From Carpediemonas membranifera (lineage: Eukaryota; Fornicata): a DNA stretch of 64,000 nucleotides. The position numbers and the translations under genes were made by a program. The notes under the pieces are model-generated. The model had not been told where the DNA came from. It did no database searches and saw nothing but the letters and a program-made list of their open reading frames with translations. The first letter of the stretch is position 1. Each line of letters starts with the position of its first letter. The stretch spans positions 248,001 to 312,000 of the forward strand of contig JAHDYR010000012.1 in NCBI GenBank assembly GCA_019828565.1, in the 5' to 3' direction. This document shows positions 35,685-44,737 of this stretch, piece by piece.

Positions 35685-35717
35685 TTTGGACTCAACAATT
35701 CTAATCCTGCGCGGCAC
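35685..35717 (+). repeat. 33-bp direct repeat, right copy of element B
   Basis: Begins TTTGGACTCAACAATTCTAA and ends CTGCGCGGCAC. Four bases separate it from the ATG at 35722 (another ATG is at 35718), so the 5' UTR of the next gene must lie in the element or be nearly absent. Confidence 0.9.
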
Positions 35718-35721
35718 ATGA

Positions 35722-37041
35722 ATGTCTGCTGGGAACCTTTGGGTCCTAGCCGCCGTTATTGTGTGTGTAGCAGCAGGAGACGTTCCCATCATACGACCTC
35801 CATGTACAAAACTGCTCATCCCCAACGACACCGTCACTGAGCTCCAGGAAAAGTGCTTTGGAGCCGCACTTCAGTTCACCGACGACTATTTGATAGTGGG
35901 GTCATGCTCAGAGGCGATTCACGTGTTCAGTAACGCAGGAACAGTCTACCTCTTTCCGCTGGACGATCTTTCCAGCCCGATCACCGTCAGGCCGCCCTTC
36001 CCAGCCTCCAACGCCGCCTTTGGAGACGTAATTGCCGCCACGAACGACTTCCTCTTCGTCAAGGACAACAGCCTCCCGAACGCTGCCGTCAGTGTCTTCG
36101 TTTTCACTCTGCCCGATGTCCGACACACCCAGACGCTCAGTCCTACGAACCAAAGCGCCACAAGCATTGCCGCGTCTATAGAAGCTTGCGGCGACCTCCT
36201 CATTATCGGCGTCCCAAACACGCGGCAGGACGCCTTCACCCTCGGCGCGGCCTTCCTCTTCCGTCTCGACCCCGAGACCCAGAGATGGAAGTTCTCACAA
36301 CGGGTTCGGGGCAACGCCGAGAACGAGCTGTTTGGCATGAAGGTAGTTATCGGCAATGACTGCGCTACCTTCTTCGCTGCCCGGTTCAGGGACACCACCC
36401 GCCGCCTGACGATCCACGTCTTCGACCTCGACCCCGCCCTGGGCCTATTTATCCACACAGACACCCTTCCCACCAACTTCGTGGACATGGCCGCCCTGGG
36501 TCCCGCCCTGGTCATGTCCGAGTGCCCAGACCGCATCGCACTGATGTACCAGATCACACGGGAGTCTGGGCGGTGGGCCATCGCTCACTCCGTCCCTCCG
36601 CCCGCTAGCGTCATCCAGGACTCCTTCGCCAGTGCGTTGGCCATCGGGGTCGGCCCCACGGTGTACTTCAGTGCCGGGTCGACCGAGATCCTCCGACTCC
36701 GGGGTGGGTCATGGGCCGCACTCAAGTCTGGCATGACCCAGCCCGGGGAACAGATGGGCGTGGCAATCGCTGCCCACGGCCATCTCGTAGCGGTGTCCAG
36801 CGCCACCAACGACGGGCACAGCGCAGTGTACCTCTTCGCTGAGCGGGCCGACCATGGTCTGGTCTCCCGCCTGGTGCTCTGGGCGATCGGGCACAAGGCC
36901 TGGGCCGCTCTGTGGCTGTTCGTCGGGCTGACGGTGTGCGCTGCATACACCGCGGCGTCCATCGTGTTCGCAGGCAGCGGGACAGCGTTGCTATGGGCGT
37001 TCTCCTGGAAAGGCCGGCCGACGGACTACGACTATTTGTAG
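35722..37041 (+). CDS. Predicted surface protein with beta-propeller repeats and C-terminal membrane helix, 439 aa
   Basis: Signal peptide (MSAGNLWVLAAVIVCVAAGD), then repeated blocks of the type FGAALQFTDDYLIVGS, FGDVIAATNDFLFV, FGMKVVIGNDCATFFA, MGVAIAAHGHLVAVSS, each followed by a strand ending in VYLF or VFVF, as in FG-GAP/integrin-alpha-like propellers. A membrane helix follows (~385-415, ALWLFVGLTVCAAYTAASIV), with a short tail ending PTDYDYL. The tail tyrosine could act in sorting. Probably cell-surface or endomembrane, ligand unknown. Element B ends 4 bp upstream of its ATG. Confidence 0.75.
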   Translation: MSAGNLWVLAAVIVCVAAGDVPIIRPPCTKLLIPNDTVTELQEKCFGAALQFTDDYLIVGSCSEAIHVFSNAGTVYLFPLDDLSSPITVRPPFPASNAAFGDVIAATNDFLFVKDNSLPNAAVSVFVFTLPDVRHTQTLSPTNQSATSIAASIEACGDLLIIGVPNTRQDAFTLGAAFLFRLDPETQRWKFSQRVRGNAENELFGMKVVIGNDCATFFAARFRDTTRRLTIHVFDLDPALGLFIHTDTLPTNFVDMAALGPALVMSECPDRIALMYQITRESGRWAIAHSVPPPASVIQDSFASALAIGVGPTVYFSAGSTEILRLRGGSWAALKSGMTQPGEQMGVAIAAHGHLVAVSSATNDGHSAVYLFAERADHGLVSRLVLWAIGHKAWAALWLFVGLTVCAAYTAASIVFAGSGTALLWAFSWKGRPTDYDYL

Positions 37042-37101
37042 AATAATAATAAACTGTCACTCTCTCCAGTTTAAAAGGTACATTATAACAACACGCAGAT
37101 C

Positions 37102-39264
37102 TCAGATGTCCAGGGGGCTAAAGCCGATGTCTGCTAGCTTCATCGCGAGGTTCTGTTCAAAGTGGGATGAAATGTTCAGCAGGTTACGGTTGGCCTTGCC
37201 CCTCTCGATCTCGAATATTGCCTGGAGCCGCTCGCGTTCGATCGGGTCAACCACAGACTGTAGCATGAGCGCACGCTCGGCCTCCTTCTGCTGCTCCTCC
37301 ATCACCAGCCGAAGCATGCTCTCGTTCTGGGTCCGCCGGAGCTCATCAGCCATCATACGCGCCTCACGGATGCCAGCACCGCGCCGTCTAACAAACCGCT
37401 GCCGCCTGTCAGCAGTGGGTCGCCGCATCGCCCTCGGCCTGGCAGTGGGGGGCTTGGCCGGACGAAGACCAGGGGCAGACGTCGCCCTGTACGGCTTGGG
37501 CAGGGCAGGCTCTGACGCGGCGCCCCTGGCCTTGGGGCCCAGTCGCGGTGTCCTGCTCGGCTTGGCCTGTGGCTGTGGTTGGTTGGACCCGCTGTTCTCG
37601 GCCGTACCGATGCGGGGCAGCGTGGTCGACTTGGCATGGGACTGACGCGGCCTCAGTGCGGGTGAGCTGCGGAAGATGTCGGCCGTCGACAGCTTGGAGG
37701 GGCTCTGCGCCTGCTCAATGGCGACCTTGATGACGTCCTTGCCCACGGCTTTCACCAGACCGTCAGACATCTTGCCCGTCTTCTGCATCTGGGCGATCTC
37801 TTGGTTGATCATCGCCTTTTGCTGGGCTGTACGATTCCGCATTTTAAGGCGCTGCATCCTGACGCGTTTGAGGTCCTGTTCGTGCGACTCCAGCGCATGG
37901 TCGCGCTCCTTCAGCTGCTGTTCGAACACTGCGGCCCGATACTCGTGCTTCCTCTCCTCCATCTGAACCATTCGGCGCTTGTCGTCGGCTACTAGGCGGT
38001 CCTTCTCGGCCTTGATGAGCTTCTCTCGCTCCTCCTCCTCCTTCTTGCGGCGCTGGCGCTCCTCCCTGGCTTCCACCTGACGTTGGATGCTCGCGATGCG
38101 GTCCTCCTCTTCTTTCTTCATCTTCTCGGCCACGGCAAGGCGATGCTGCTCCTTCTCGGCCTCAGCCTTCGCACGGTCAGCCGCCTCCTGCTGGCGTCTG
38201 GCCTCGAGTTCGAGCCGTTGCTCCTCGGACTTCTTCTGGCGCTCCTTCATCTTCCTCCTGCGGTCGGCCTCCTCCTGCTGCATCTTGGCAGTAACCTCGG
38301 CAAGACGCCTCGCCGTTTCCTCCTGCTGGCGCCTCGCCTCCTCCTGCCTCTTCGCCTTCTCCGCCTCGAGAGCCGCGATACGTGCTTGCTCCCTCGCTTC
38401 CATGTCCTGAAGCATTCGGGTCTTCATCACGTCCTGCTTGGCCTGCATCGCCGCGACCTTCGCCTCGTGCTCCTTCTTCTTGTCCAGGAGCATCATTTCT
38501 CTCGCCTCGGCCGCCTCTCGCCGTTCCTTCTCTTCCCGTCGCCGCCTCTGCGCCATTTCACGCTCCTGGGCCATCGCCTTCCGCTTGAGCCGGTCGGCCG
38601 CCTTCGCCTCACGGGCAGCCTTCGCCTTTCGCTCGGCCACTCGCTTCGCCTCTGCATCAGCGGCCTTCTTGCGCGCCTCCTGCTTTTCCCGCTCCCGCTG
38701 TTCCATGCGCTGCTGCTCGCGAGCAAGACGGCGCTGGTTTTCCTCCTCGATACGCTTCTTGGTCAGCTCGAGGGCGAGCACCTGCTGCACCTCTTGCAAC
38801 TGCTTCCGTTTGGCCGCCTCGAGACGCTGGGCCTCGAGGGCGACAGCAGTGCTACTCTTGCCCCGCTTGAGCCCGGAGAGACTTGGAGAGTTGTTCATAC
38901 TATCGGAAGAGCTTAGTTCGCTCCGGATCATGTCCATGTATTGCTTCCGGCGAGCAGCGTAATGATCGAAGCGGACCTTGACGATGTCTTTCGGTAACCC
39001 GGCAGATTCACTGCGAACGTCGGCCATTGTGTACTCCTTAAGGTCTTCTGGAACAAGTCCGAGGTGCTTAAGTGCTTCTTTCACCTCTGTGGAGCTCAGA
39101 TCGAGCGGATCTTCTGGTTCTTGGTCAAATTCGCCGTCATTGTTTTCAGACTCCGGGGAATCGGATGAATCGTCCTCAAAGTCAGACGCTGGATCGAAGT
39201 CGTCGTCGCTGGGCTGCTCCTGAGGCTCGTGCGAGCTCATGATGTTTGGGAAAATTCGGTACAT
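37102..39264 (-). CDS. Long charged coiled-coil protein, 720 aa
   Basis: ATG at 39264, with a second in-frame ATG at 39240 (MSSHEPQEQPSDDD). An acidic N-terminus (to ~60) is followed by ~400 residues of almost continuous Glu/Lys/Arg/Ala coiled coil (trichohyalin-like, for example AREQQRMEQREREKQEARKK), a basic Pro-rich linker (~535-620) and a C-terminal helical region (MEEQQKEAERALMLQSVVDP). Such proteins are common in cytoskeleton and axoneme, but composition bias prevents a family call. Confidence 0.7.
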   Translation of the reverse strand: MYRIFPNIMSSHEPQEQPSDDDFDPASDFEDDSSDSPESENNDGEFDQEPEDPLDLSSTEVKEALKHLGLVPEDLKEYTMADVRSESAGLPKDIVKVRFDHYAARRKQYMDMIRSELSSSDSMNNSPSLSGLKRGKSSTAVALEAQRLEAAKRKQLQEVQQVLALELTKKRIEEENQRRLAREQQRMEQREREKQEARKKAADAEAKRVAERKAKAAREAKAADRLKRKAMAQEREMAQRRRREEKERREAAEAREMMLLDKKKEHEAKVAAMQAKQDVMKTRMLQDMEAREQARIAALEAEKAKRQEEARRQQEETARRLAEVTAKMQQEEADRRRKMKERQKKSEEQRLELEARRQQEAADRAKAEAEKEQHRLAVAEKMKKEEEDRIASIQRQVEAREERQRRKKEEEEREKLIKAEKDRLVADDKRRMVQMEERKHEYRAAVFEQQLKERDHALESHEQDLKRVRMQRLKMRNRTAQQKAMINQEIAQMQKTGKMSDGLVKAVGKDVIKVAIEQAQSPSKLSTADIFRSSPALRPRQSHAKSTTLPRIGTAENSGSNQPQPQAKPSRTPRLGPKARGAASEPALPKPYRATSAPGLRPAKPPTARPRAMRRPTADRRQRFVRRRGAGIREARMMADELRRTQNESMLRLVMEEQQKEAERALMLQSVVDPIERERLQAIFEIERGKANRNLLNISSHFEQNLAMKLADIGFSPLDI

Positions 39265-39342
39265 ATTTGCTGCCGTATCACATAAATGCCTCAGCCTGGT
39301 AAGATATCTTTATGCGCGCTAATGTAGGACCACCATGCAGTG

Positions 39343-40383
39343 CTATTCCTCCGTAACGAGCTTGTGGAGCTCCCGGGCGACCCTTGCTTCTCTCTTGTAC
39401 ACGGTCACAGGCTCCTTGTACGTCCCAGCACGCCCCCGCACCTGCCGACTGACGGTGTAGCCCGTCCGCTTGGAGTGGAGCTGGCGCACGGCCATCATGA
39501 CGAGGTCGAGCTCGCCCTTGGTGATGTCATGACGGGAGATGAGATGGGTTCGAACATCGTTGGCCTTACCGAACCTCTGGGGGCATCCTTCCATGGGACA
39601 TCCATACGGCCGCTTGTGGACGTCCCTGATGTGTTGAGTGAGGTTGGGGAAGATCTTACCTGGGTGAGCGTGGGGCATGGGACAAACCACAGTCGGAGCA
39701 CCAGAAGCGGCGCCGCTGCTCAAAGGGGAGCATCTCCTCGTGCTCGGCCGCAAAGTGCGCGTTGATGTCGTAGTAGCACTTCTTACACTTGGGGCACTGG
39801 TGCTTCCCGACCTCGGCGTCCGTGAGGGACTCGGGGTGCATCGAGATGCGATGCCGCACGATGAAGGCAGGCCCGTGAGCCGCGTACTGCCGGCAGACGG
39901 GGCAGACCAGGTGCTGGTGCTCGTCGAGCATGTGCTGGAGCATGTCCTGCCGGGTGGGGAAGCCTAGGCCGCAGCTCTCCTTCAGACAGGCGATGAGGTC
40001 ATGCGTGCTCTCTGAGTAACGGCGCGGGAGGGAACAAACCGATATGGGCATCGCGGCGGGCCTTAGTGGTGAACGTCTCGCCGCAGACCTTGCTCCCGGT
40101 GAGGCAGTTGCCTGTATAATGTGTGCATTGTAGCTTTGAACCTACATCGGAAGGAGGGCTTCTTGCCTTCTCGCGGATGACGAGCGTGGCGCGGGCTAAA
40201 TTCAGCTTGATCGATGCTACTCCGCGAGCTCTGGCCCTCGTTTGACCTTCCTCTGCTTGACACGAGCGGCTCCAGCTGTGAGAGTGGTGCCGCGGAAACT
40301 TCCGGGCTCAAAGCGGCACCGGAAGCTTCACACAACGTTCCTACATTTGAAACTTCGCTTCCCGGATGAGAGATTGCCGACAT
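39343..40383 (-). CDS. Six-finger C2H2 zinc-finger protein (TFIIIA-like), 316 aa
   Basis: Four exons joined over introns 40112-40145 (34 nt), 40012-40039 (28 nt) and 39660-39687 (28 nt); exon lengths 238+72+324+317 keep the frame. The splices restore fingers: VCGETFTTKARRDAHIESTH; CLKESCGLGFPTRQDMLQHM; CPVCRQYAAHGPAFIVRHRI; CPKCKKCYYDINAHFAAEH; CSDCGKIFPNLTQHIRDVH; CPMEGCPQRFGKANDVRTHL. A Ser-rich N-terminus begins at ATG 40383 (MSAISHPGSEVSNVG). The spacing C-x4-C with F/H-rich fingers resembles TFIIIA, which binds 5S rRNA genes; other multi-finger factors are equally possible. Confidence 0.7.
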
Positions 40384-40683
40384 TCCGTCTATCGAAAGGT
40401 GAGCTTTTCTGCTTGCGAACCGATATAGTTGAACGCCGATCTTGTCACGTCCAGCCAAGTTCTCGATTCCTGGGGTAGGCCGACGGGGCGCATCCCGCCC
40501 ACTGCCCTGCCCTCGCTTGTTTCTCCCTGTGTCATTCGCTGAATGCTGCAGGTCGTAAATGGCTGCCGCGGGGGTGGCGTGGATGTTGTCACATGTTACT
40601 GTGTATTAATAGACAGTTGTTAACATACACTCGAACTCCCAACCACCCGCATGTGAGCATGCTTTATTATAACTAAACTGCAC
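40384..40683. other. 300-bp gene-free stretch
   Basis: Region between the zinc-finger gene start and the SLC12 stop. Near the SLC12 end on the minus strand lies AATAAAGC, a possible polyadenylation signal. Nothing else is recognised. Confidence 0.35.
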
Positions 40684-43600
40684 TCAACGGTAACCAGTGA
40701 TGACCTCGCTACCACTGCCCTTGATGAGCAGGCAAGGCCCCACGCCGTCAGTGAGGATGTCCAGATACTCCATCTGGTCCTCCGCGTTCTGCTCGCTCAG
40801 CATCCTGAGTGGCGGCATGTTCAGTATCGTCAGCGACGCCGTGCCGACCGAGTGTTGCTCCTTGATGAGCTTGTTGATCTTCATGGCGTTGTCCGTCTTC
40901 AGCACTCTCGCCTGGTTGTCGACCATGATCGACTGGCCCCGCTGACGGCCGGATGCCCCGTCCAGGACGGAATCGGCGTCGACCACTGCGGGCTGGTTGA
41001 GCTGCAGCAGGAGGTCGCGCCGCTGGTCCATCATGAACGTCCGCTGGTAGGCGTATTCTTGGACATGCGAGTCGAGCTCGAGCACCGTGATCGATTCGAC
41101 CTGGATGCGGGCAGTGGCGAGCAGGTCGACGACGCTCTTCTGCAGCTTGGCAATGTCATCGCCGGGCTCGGCCACGGTGAACAGCCGGAGGGGGCAGCGG
41201 CGCCACGTCTTGTGCTTCTTTAGCAGGTACGGCAGCAGCAGTAGTAACCCTCCGTCGTGCAAGAACCAGAAGATGTCGATGGGTCCGTCCGCCCTCTCCT
41301 TGGGGGCCGGGGCGTCTCGGATGTCCCGGGCGAGGATAACGGCCTTCGCCTCGCTGTCGCAGATCGAGAGGAACCTGAAGAACCTGAAGGCGCCCGTGCT
41401 GGATGCCCTGTTCGCCCAGTCCTCGGGCCATGCCGTGAGGACGCAGTTGGGCCTCATCTCCCCGATGCCGCAGCTCTGGACCAGGTTGGCCGCCCCCAGC
41501 AGCTCGCACTCGGGCCTGTCGGGCGTGTGGTAACTGATGACGTCGACGAAGGCCCGCAGCTTGGAGGCCGTCATGATGCGGCTGATGTGGTGTTTCACGG
41601 CTCGTCTGACGGCCAGCGTCTCTCTGGGGTAGCCCTCGACGACAGCACCGACAACGGTGAGCCCCTTGCTCTTCCGGAGCTGTGCGGCGAGGGACAACAG
41701 GCCCGGGTGGAGGGGGACGAGCGGCGGGCAGTCCTCGTCGACGGCCGTGTCGACGTCCTCCTGCTCCTGGTCAAAGGCTGGAGACAGCGTGGGCTCCTGG
41801 GCGGTGTGGACGGTACGGTTGGGGTCGCCGACGACGGTCACCTGGTTGGCGAGGCCGCTCATGAGGGTGTGGCGACCAAAGGCGGCGAGGGCATCGATGT
41901 TCTTGTAGTGAGTCAACACCCGTTCGGGCGTGGCGAGTGTGAGGAGCACAAGCAGCTGTGGCCGCCAGTTGTTGGGGTGGACGTCCTTGGCGATGTCATC
42001 GAGGGAATGCAGCGCGGCCCTCGCCTGCTGCATCCTCCAGCCACGGATGCCGTCGCCCCAGTTCTGCTTGGCGCCGGTCCACTGGACATACTTATAAATG
42101 CCGACGGACAGGCCGATGGCGATGAGGGCGTAGTACCATGATATGAGGAACATGATGATGATGCAGAGGAAGACGGCAAACATGGCCACCTTCCACGACC
42201 AGAACTTGAACTTGGGTCTGAATGAGGGCGACCGGATCATGCCCTGGAGGGCGCATGAGAAGTTGACAGAGAGGTAGCACATGATGAAGCACATCGTGGT
42301 GATGGGTGTCACGGCGTTCATGTTACCGATCATGAGGATACCAAAGGCGATGAGGGCCGTCACCAGCGTCGCGGGGATCGGGTTGCCGAGGATCTTGTGC
42401 CGCATAGGCCGGAGCACTGGCAGCACGTTGTCAGCAGCGATGGACTGCAGTAGACGGGGGGCTCCGACAGCGGACTGGAGCGCGGCACCGATAGTAGAGG
42501 CAAAGATACCTGCCTGGACGAGGATGTTCGTCGGCCAGGCGATCTGGGCGATGGGGAAGAACCTCTTGCCGTCTATCACCTGGTATGTGTCCCGGAGCGT
42601 GTCCCCGCTGATCGTGGCGCTCATGAGCCACACGATCGTCAGGTAGATGATCGTGGTGATGGTGATGGCTAGTATCGTGCCCACCGGGATCGAGCGGCCG
42701 GGGTTTCGGAGGCTGTCGGCCCTGTTTGCCCCCGCCATGATGCCGGTGACGGAGGGGTAGAAGACTGAGAGCAACGTCGTGAATGTCGAGAGGGAGGCCG
42801 CGGGGAGGGCGTTCTCTGCAAGGGTGCTGAAGGGCGTCGTCGTGAGGAACCCGGGGTACGACGCCTCGCTGAGGCTCCGCGGTAGTGAAATGAGGCCTAC
42901 ATAGATGCCGGCGATCGATAGCAGGACAATGACGAAGAAGACGGGCGCGACGAGGGACACGAGCTTCACACCGGCCAGGACGACGAGGTAGACGGCTATG
43001 AGGAAGAACGGCGCCATCATACGGACGCCGCCGATGCCCTGGGGCGCTACATCAAACATGCTTTGCATCAGCTCGCACGCACCGATGATGTACATGGCGC
43101 ATCCGGCCACCGTGGCCAAATAGAAGAGAATGCCGATGGCCGCACCCATCTCCGGGCCCAGAGACCTGGATATCATGAAGTAAGCGCCGCCCGCCTTGAC
43201 GGTGCCATTTGTCGCCACAGCAGACATACTGATCGCTGTCAACATGGTTGTCAAGGCGCACAGCCCGACGATGGCGCTGGCCCCGAAGACACCCGCCTCG
43301 CCAGTGATCCAGGACAATCGCAGGAAGAGGATGACGCCGAGGATGTTCTGCATACAGGGGATGAGGACGCCAGAGACAGTACCCAGCCCCTTGCTGCCCT
43401 TGTTAGCCGGCCGGAAGCGCTTACCGATTAAGGGAACATGGGCAAGGATACGGGCGCCGACGGGGCGCTTGATCTCATCCTCGGCGGGGGGGATGTCCGA
43501 GGCCCGGGCGTCGGCATTGATCCGGTGACGGGCGTCGCCGTCATCGTACAGTGACACGGAGTACGTGTCGTTCTGGGCCAGGCGGGCGATGGCGGACCGG

Positions 43601-43893
43601 ATGTCGCTGTCCACGGTTCGGGCATTCGTGCGGTCGTCAGTACGGGGCTGGAACGCCATCGTGAAGTTCTCCTCTTCATCGGGAGTAACGGGATCAGTAT
43701 CATCACCGGCCAAAGAATGCACAGAAGCGACGGAATCCACGCGCGGGGGAATCTGGAGTGTAATTCCCTCAGAGGAATCCTCGGAGAGATCTTCTGGAGA
43801 GCCAGTACTTGCATTGCTAACAGGAGTATCGTGTGCACTTTGATGCTCAGCTATAATGTTTTCCTGGCTGTTTTGCATCGTGCCTGTATGCAT
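40684..43893 (-). CDS. Cation-chloride cotransporter, SLC12 family, 1069 aa
   Basis: ATG at 43893 (MHTGTMQNSQEN; another ATG at 43878). Cytosolic N-terminus to ~185, then 12 hydrophobic segments starting GTVSGVLIPCMQNILGVILF-LRLSWITGEAG, with the substrate-helix signatures VKAGGAYFMISRSLGPEMGA and FPSVTGIMAGANR (read FYPSVTGIMAGANRADSLRN). The C-terminal half is the cytosolic SLC12 domain (RPQLLVLL, VDIFWFLHDGGLLLLLPYLL), ending in LNMPPLRMLSEQNAEDQMEY. The family moves Na+/K+/Cl- or K+/Cl- for volume control; KCC or NKCC type cannot be told safely. Single exon. Confidence 0.9.
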   Translation of the reverse strand: MHTGTMQNSQENIIAEHQSAHDTPVSNASTGSPEDLSEDSSEGITLQIPPRVDSVASVHSLAGDDTDPVTPDEEENFTMAFQPRTDDRTNARTVDSDIRSAIARLAQNDTYSVSLYDDGDARHRINADARASDIPPAEDEIKRPVGARILAHVPLIGKRFRPANKGSKGLGTVSGVLIPCMQNILGVILFLRLSWITGEAGVFGASAIVGLCALTTMLTAISMSAVATNGTVKAGGAYFMISRSLGPEMGAAIGILFYLATVAGCAMYIIGACELMQSMFDVAPQGIGGVRMMAPFFLIAVYLVVLAGVKLVSLVAPVFFVIVLLSIAGIYVGLISLPRSLSEASYPGFLTTTPFSTLAENALPAASLSTFTTLLSVFYPSVTGIMAGANRADSLRNPGRSIPVGTILAITITTIIYLTIVWLMSATISGDTLRDTYQVIDGKRFFPIAQIAWPTNILVQAGIFASTIGAALQSAVGAPRLLQSIAADNVLPVLRPMRHKILGNPIPATLVTALIAFGILMIGNMNAVTPITTMCFIMCYLSVNFSCALQGMIRSPSFRPKFKFWSWKVAMFAVFLCIIIMFLISWYYALIAIGLSVGIYKYVQWTGAKQNWGDGIRGWRMQQARAALHSLDDIAKDVHPNNWRPQLLVLLTLATPERVLTHYKNIDALAAFGRHTLMSGLANQVTVVGDPNRTVHTAQEPTLSPAFDQEQEDVDTAVDEDCPPLVPLHPGLLSLAAQLRKSKGLTVVGAVVEGYPRETLAVRRAVKHHISRIMTASKLRAFVDVISYHTPDRPECELLGAANLVQSCGIGEMRPNCVLTAWPEDWANRASSTGAFRFFRFLSICDSEAKAVILARDIRDAPAPKERADGPIDIFWFLHDGGLLLLLPYLLKKHKTWRRCPLRLFTVAEPGDDIAKLQKSVVDLLATARIQVESITVLELDSHVQEYAYQRTFMMDQRRDLLLQLNQPAVVDADSVLDGASGRQRGQSIMVDNQARVLKTDNAMKINKLIKEQHSVGTASLTILNMPPLRMLSEQNAEDQMEYLDILTDGVGPCLLIKGSGSEVITGYR

Positions 43894-44108
43894 GCCAAGT
43901 CGGGGAGTTGATCCTTTCAAAATCTTACAGTGCACTGCCCACCAGAGCGGCGGTGCAGGTCGAGGCACTGCGCTCAGACGACCTGGGGTTCTGCTTCGAA
44001 ATCTTTCCCAACGGCCGAAGCGTTAGAGACTATTTGATTTTCAACCCTCGATACTCGTTTATATAATGCATATGTATGCGGGACTGGGCCTTGCTATCTG
44101 TCTCACCG

Positions 44109-44498
44109 TCACACCGAAAGGGGATCGTCGCCGTAGTCGGACCCCGAGAGCGTATCATTGACGTCCACGCACTCGCTGAGTGAGGAGGATGGCGTCGACG
44201 GTGTGTAGTTAAAGGCGGGGAAGGAGCTAGCGGCGATGAAGTCGCTGGATGCGATGGGGCTCGTCTGAGCGACGTCGGGGTTGGAGAAGGTGAAATCGGC
44301 GACAACAGAAAGAGCATCACTGAGAGGGAAGATCAGGAGGCATATCCATATTACCAGAATGAAAATGACAATGATAATGATTGGAATAGCGGCTGGAACG
44401 CCGATGAAGGGGAGAAACAGCAGTACGCAGAGGAAGATGCACAGCAAGACGCCTACAATGAAGTAGATAACGTCTAATAGGTTAGACTTAATGCTCAT
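44109..44498 (-). CDS. Small two-helix membrane protein, 129 aa
   Basis: ATG at 44498 (MSIKSNLLDVIYFIVG). Two long hydrophobic stretches (~10-30 and ~33-58, LFLPFIGVPAAIPIIIIVIF), then a Ser/Asp/Thr-rich cytosolic tail ending GSDYGDDPLSV. No known family. The solo 33-bp repeat at 44559 lies 60 bp upstream of the start and faces it. Confidence 0.6.
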   Translation of the reverse strand: MSIKSNLLDVIYFIVGVLLCIFLCVLLFLPFIGVPAAIPIIIIVIFILVIWICLLIFPLSDALSVVADFTFSNPDVAQTSPIASSDFIAASSFPAFNYTPSTPSSSLSECVDVNDTLSGSDYGDDPLSV

Positions 44499-44558
44499 CT
44501 GCCTCTGCTACATCGCAGGCCATTACAGCACAACCACGGCCCGCAAGTTCAGCCCGGT

Positions 44559-44591
44559 GTGCCGCGCAGGATTAGAATTGTTGAGTCTAAA
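44559..44591 (-). repeat. Solo 33-bp repeat of the A/B element family
   Basis: Identical to 1933-1965. No nuclease cassette is attached. One side leads to the membrane-protein start (60 bp), the other to a shortened element tail. It looks like an empty or cassette-less unit. Confidence 0.9.
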
Positions 44592-44680
44592 ATGACAGGT
44601 GGGCAGTCAGGCTGAACCTGTTTAGTCCCCTGGAGTTCATCCCGGGGGGTTGACAGCCTAAGCCTTCTTCACATGAACCC
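44592..44680 (+). repeat. Element tail with intermediate truncation
   Basis: Starts with GACAGGTGGGCAGTCAGGCT three bases after the repeat and continues CCTGGAGTTCATCCCGGGGG. It matches copy B from DRWAVRLNLF onward and is more diverged than A is from B. The far end is unclear beyond about 44660-44680. Confidence 0.65.
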
Positions 44681-44737
44681 CCAGTAAACTGTAAGGTAAA
44701 CATAGACAAAGACATAAACTGCGTAACGGGACAACGA

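Larger units (their letters stand above)
33917..35717 (+). mobile_element. Fanzor-like element, copy B (inverted copy of A)
   Basis: Layout on the plus strand: tail (33917-34211), 33-bp repeat (34212-34244), nuclease cassette, 33-bp repeat (35685-35717). The cassette is nearly identical to copy A in reverse. Distinguishing features: a much longer tail open frame, a 5-bp tandem duplication near the start of the nuclease and a 1-bp deletion in its middle. The right repeat ends 4 bp before the ATG of the gene at 35722. Confidence 0.8.

Noticed and set aside
38083..38916. 277-codon plus-strand Leu-rich frame
   Set aside because: It is the antisense of the Glu/Lys/Arg-rich coiled coil; Leu richness is the expected antisense product of GAG/AAG codons.
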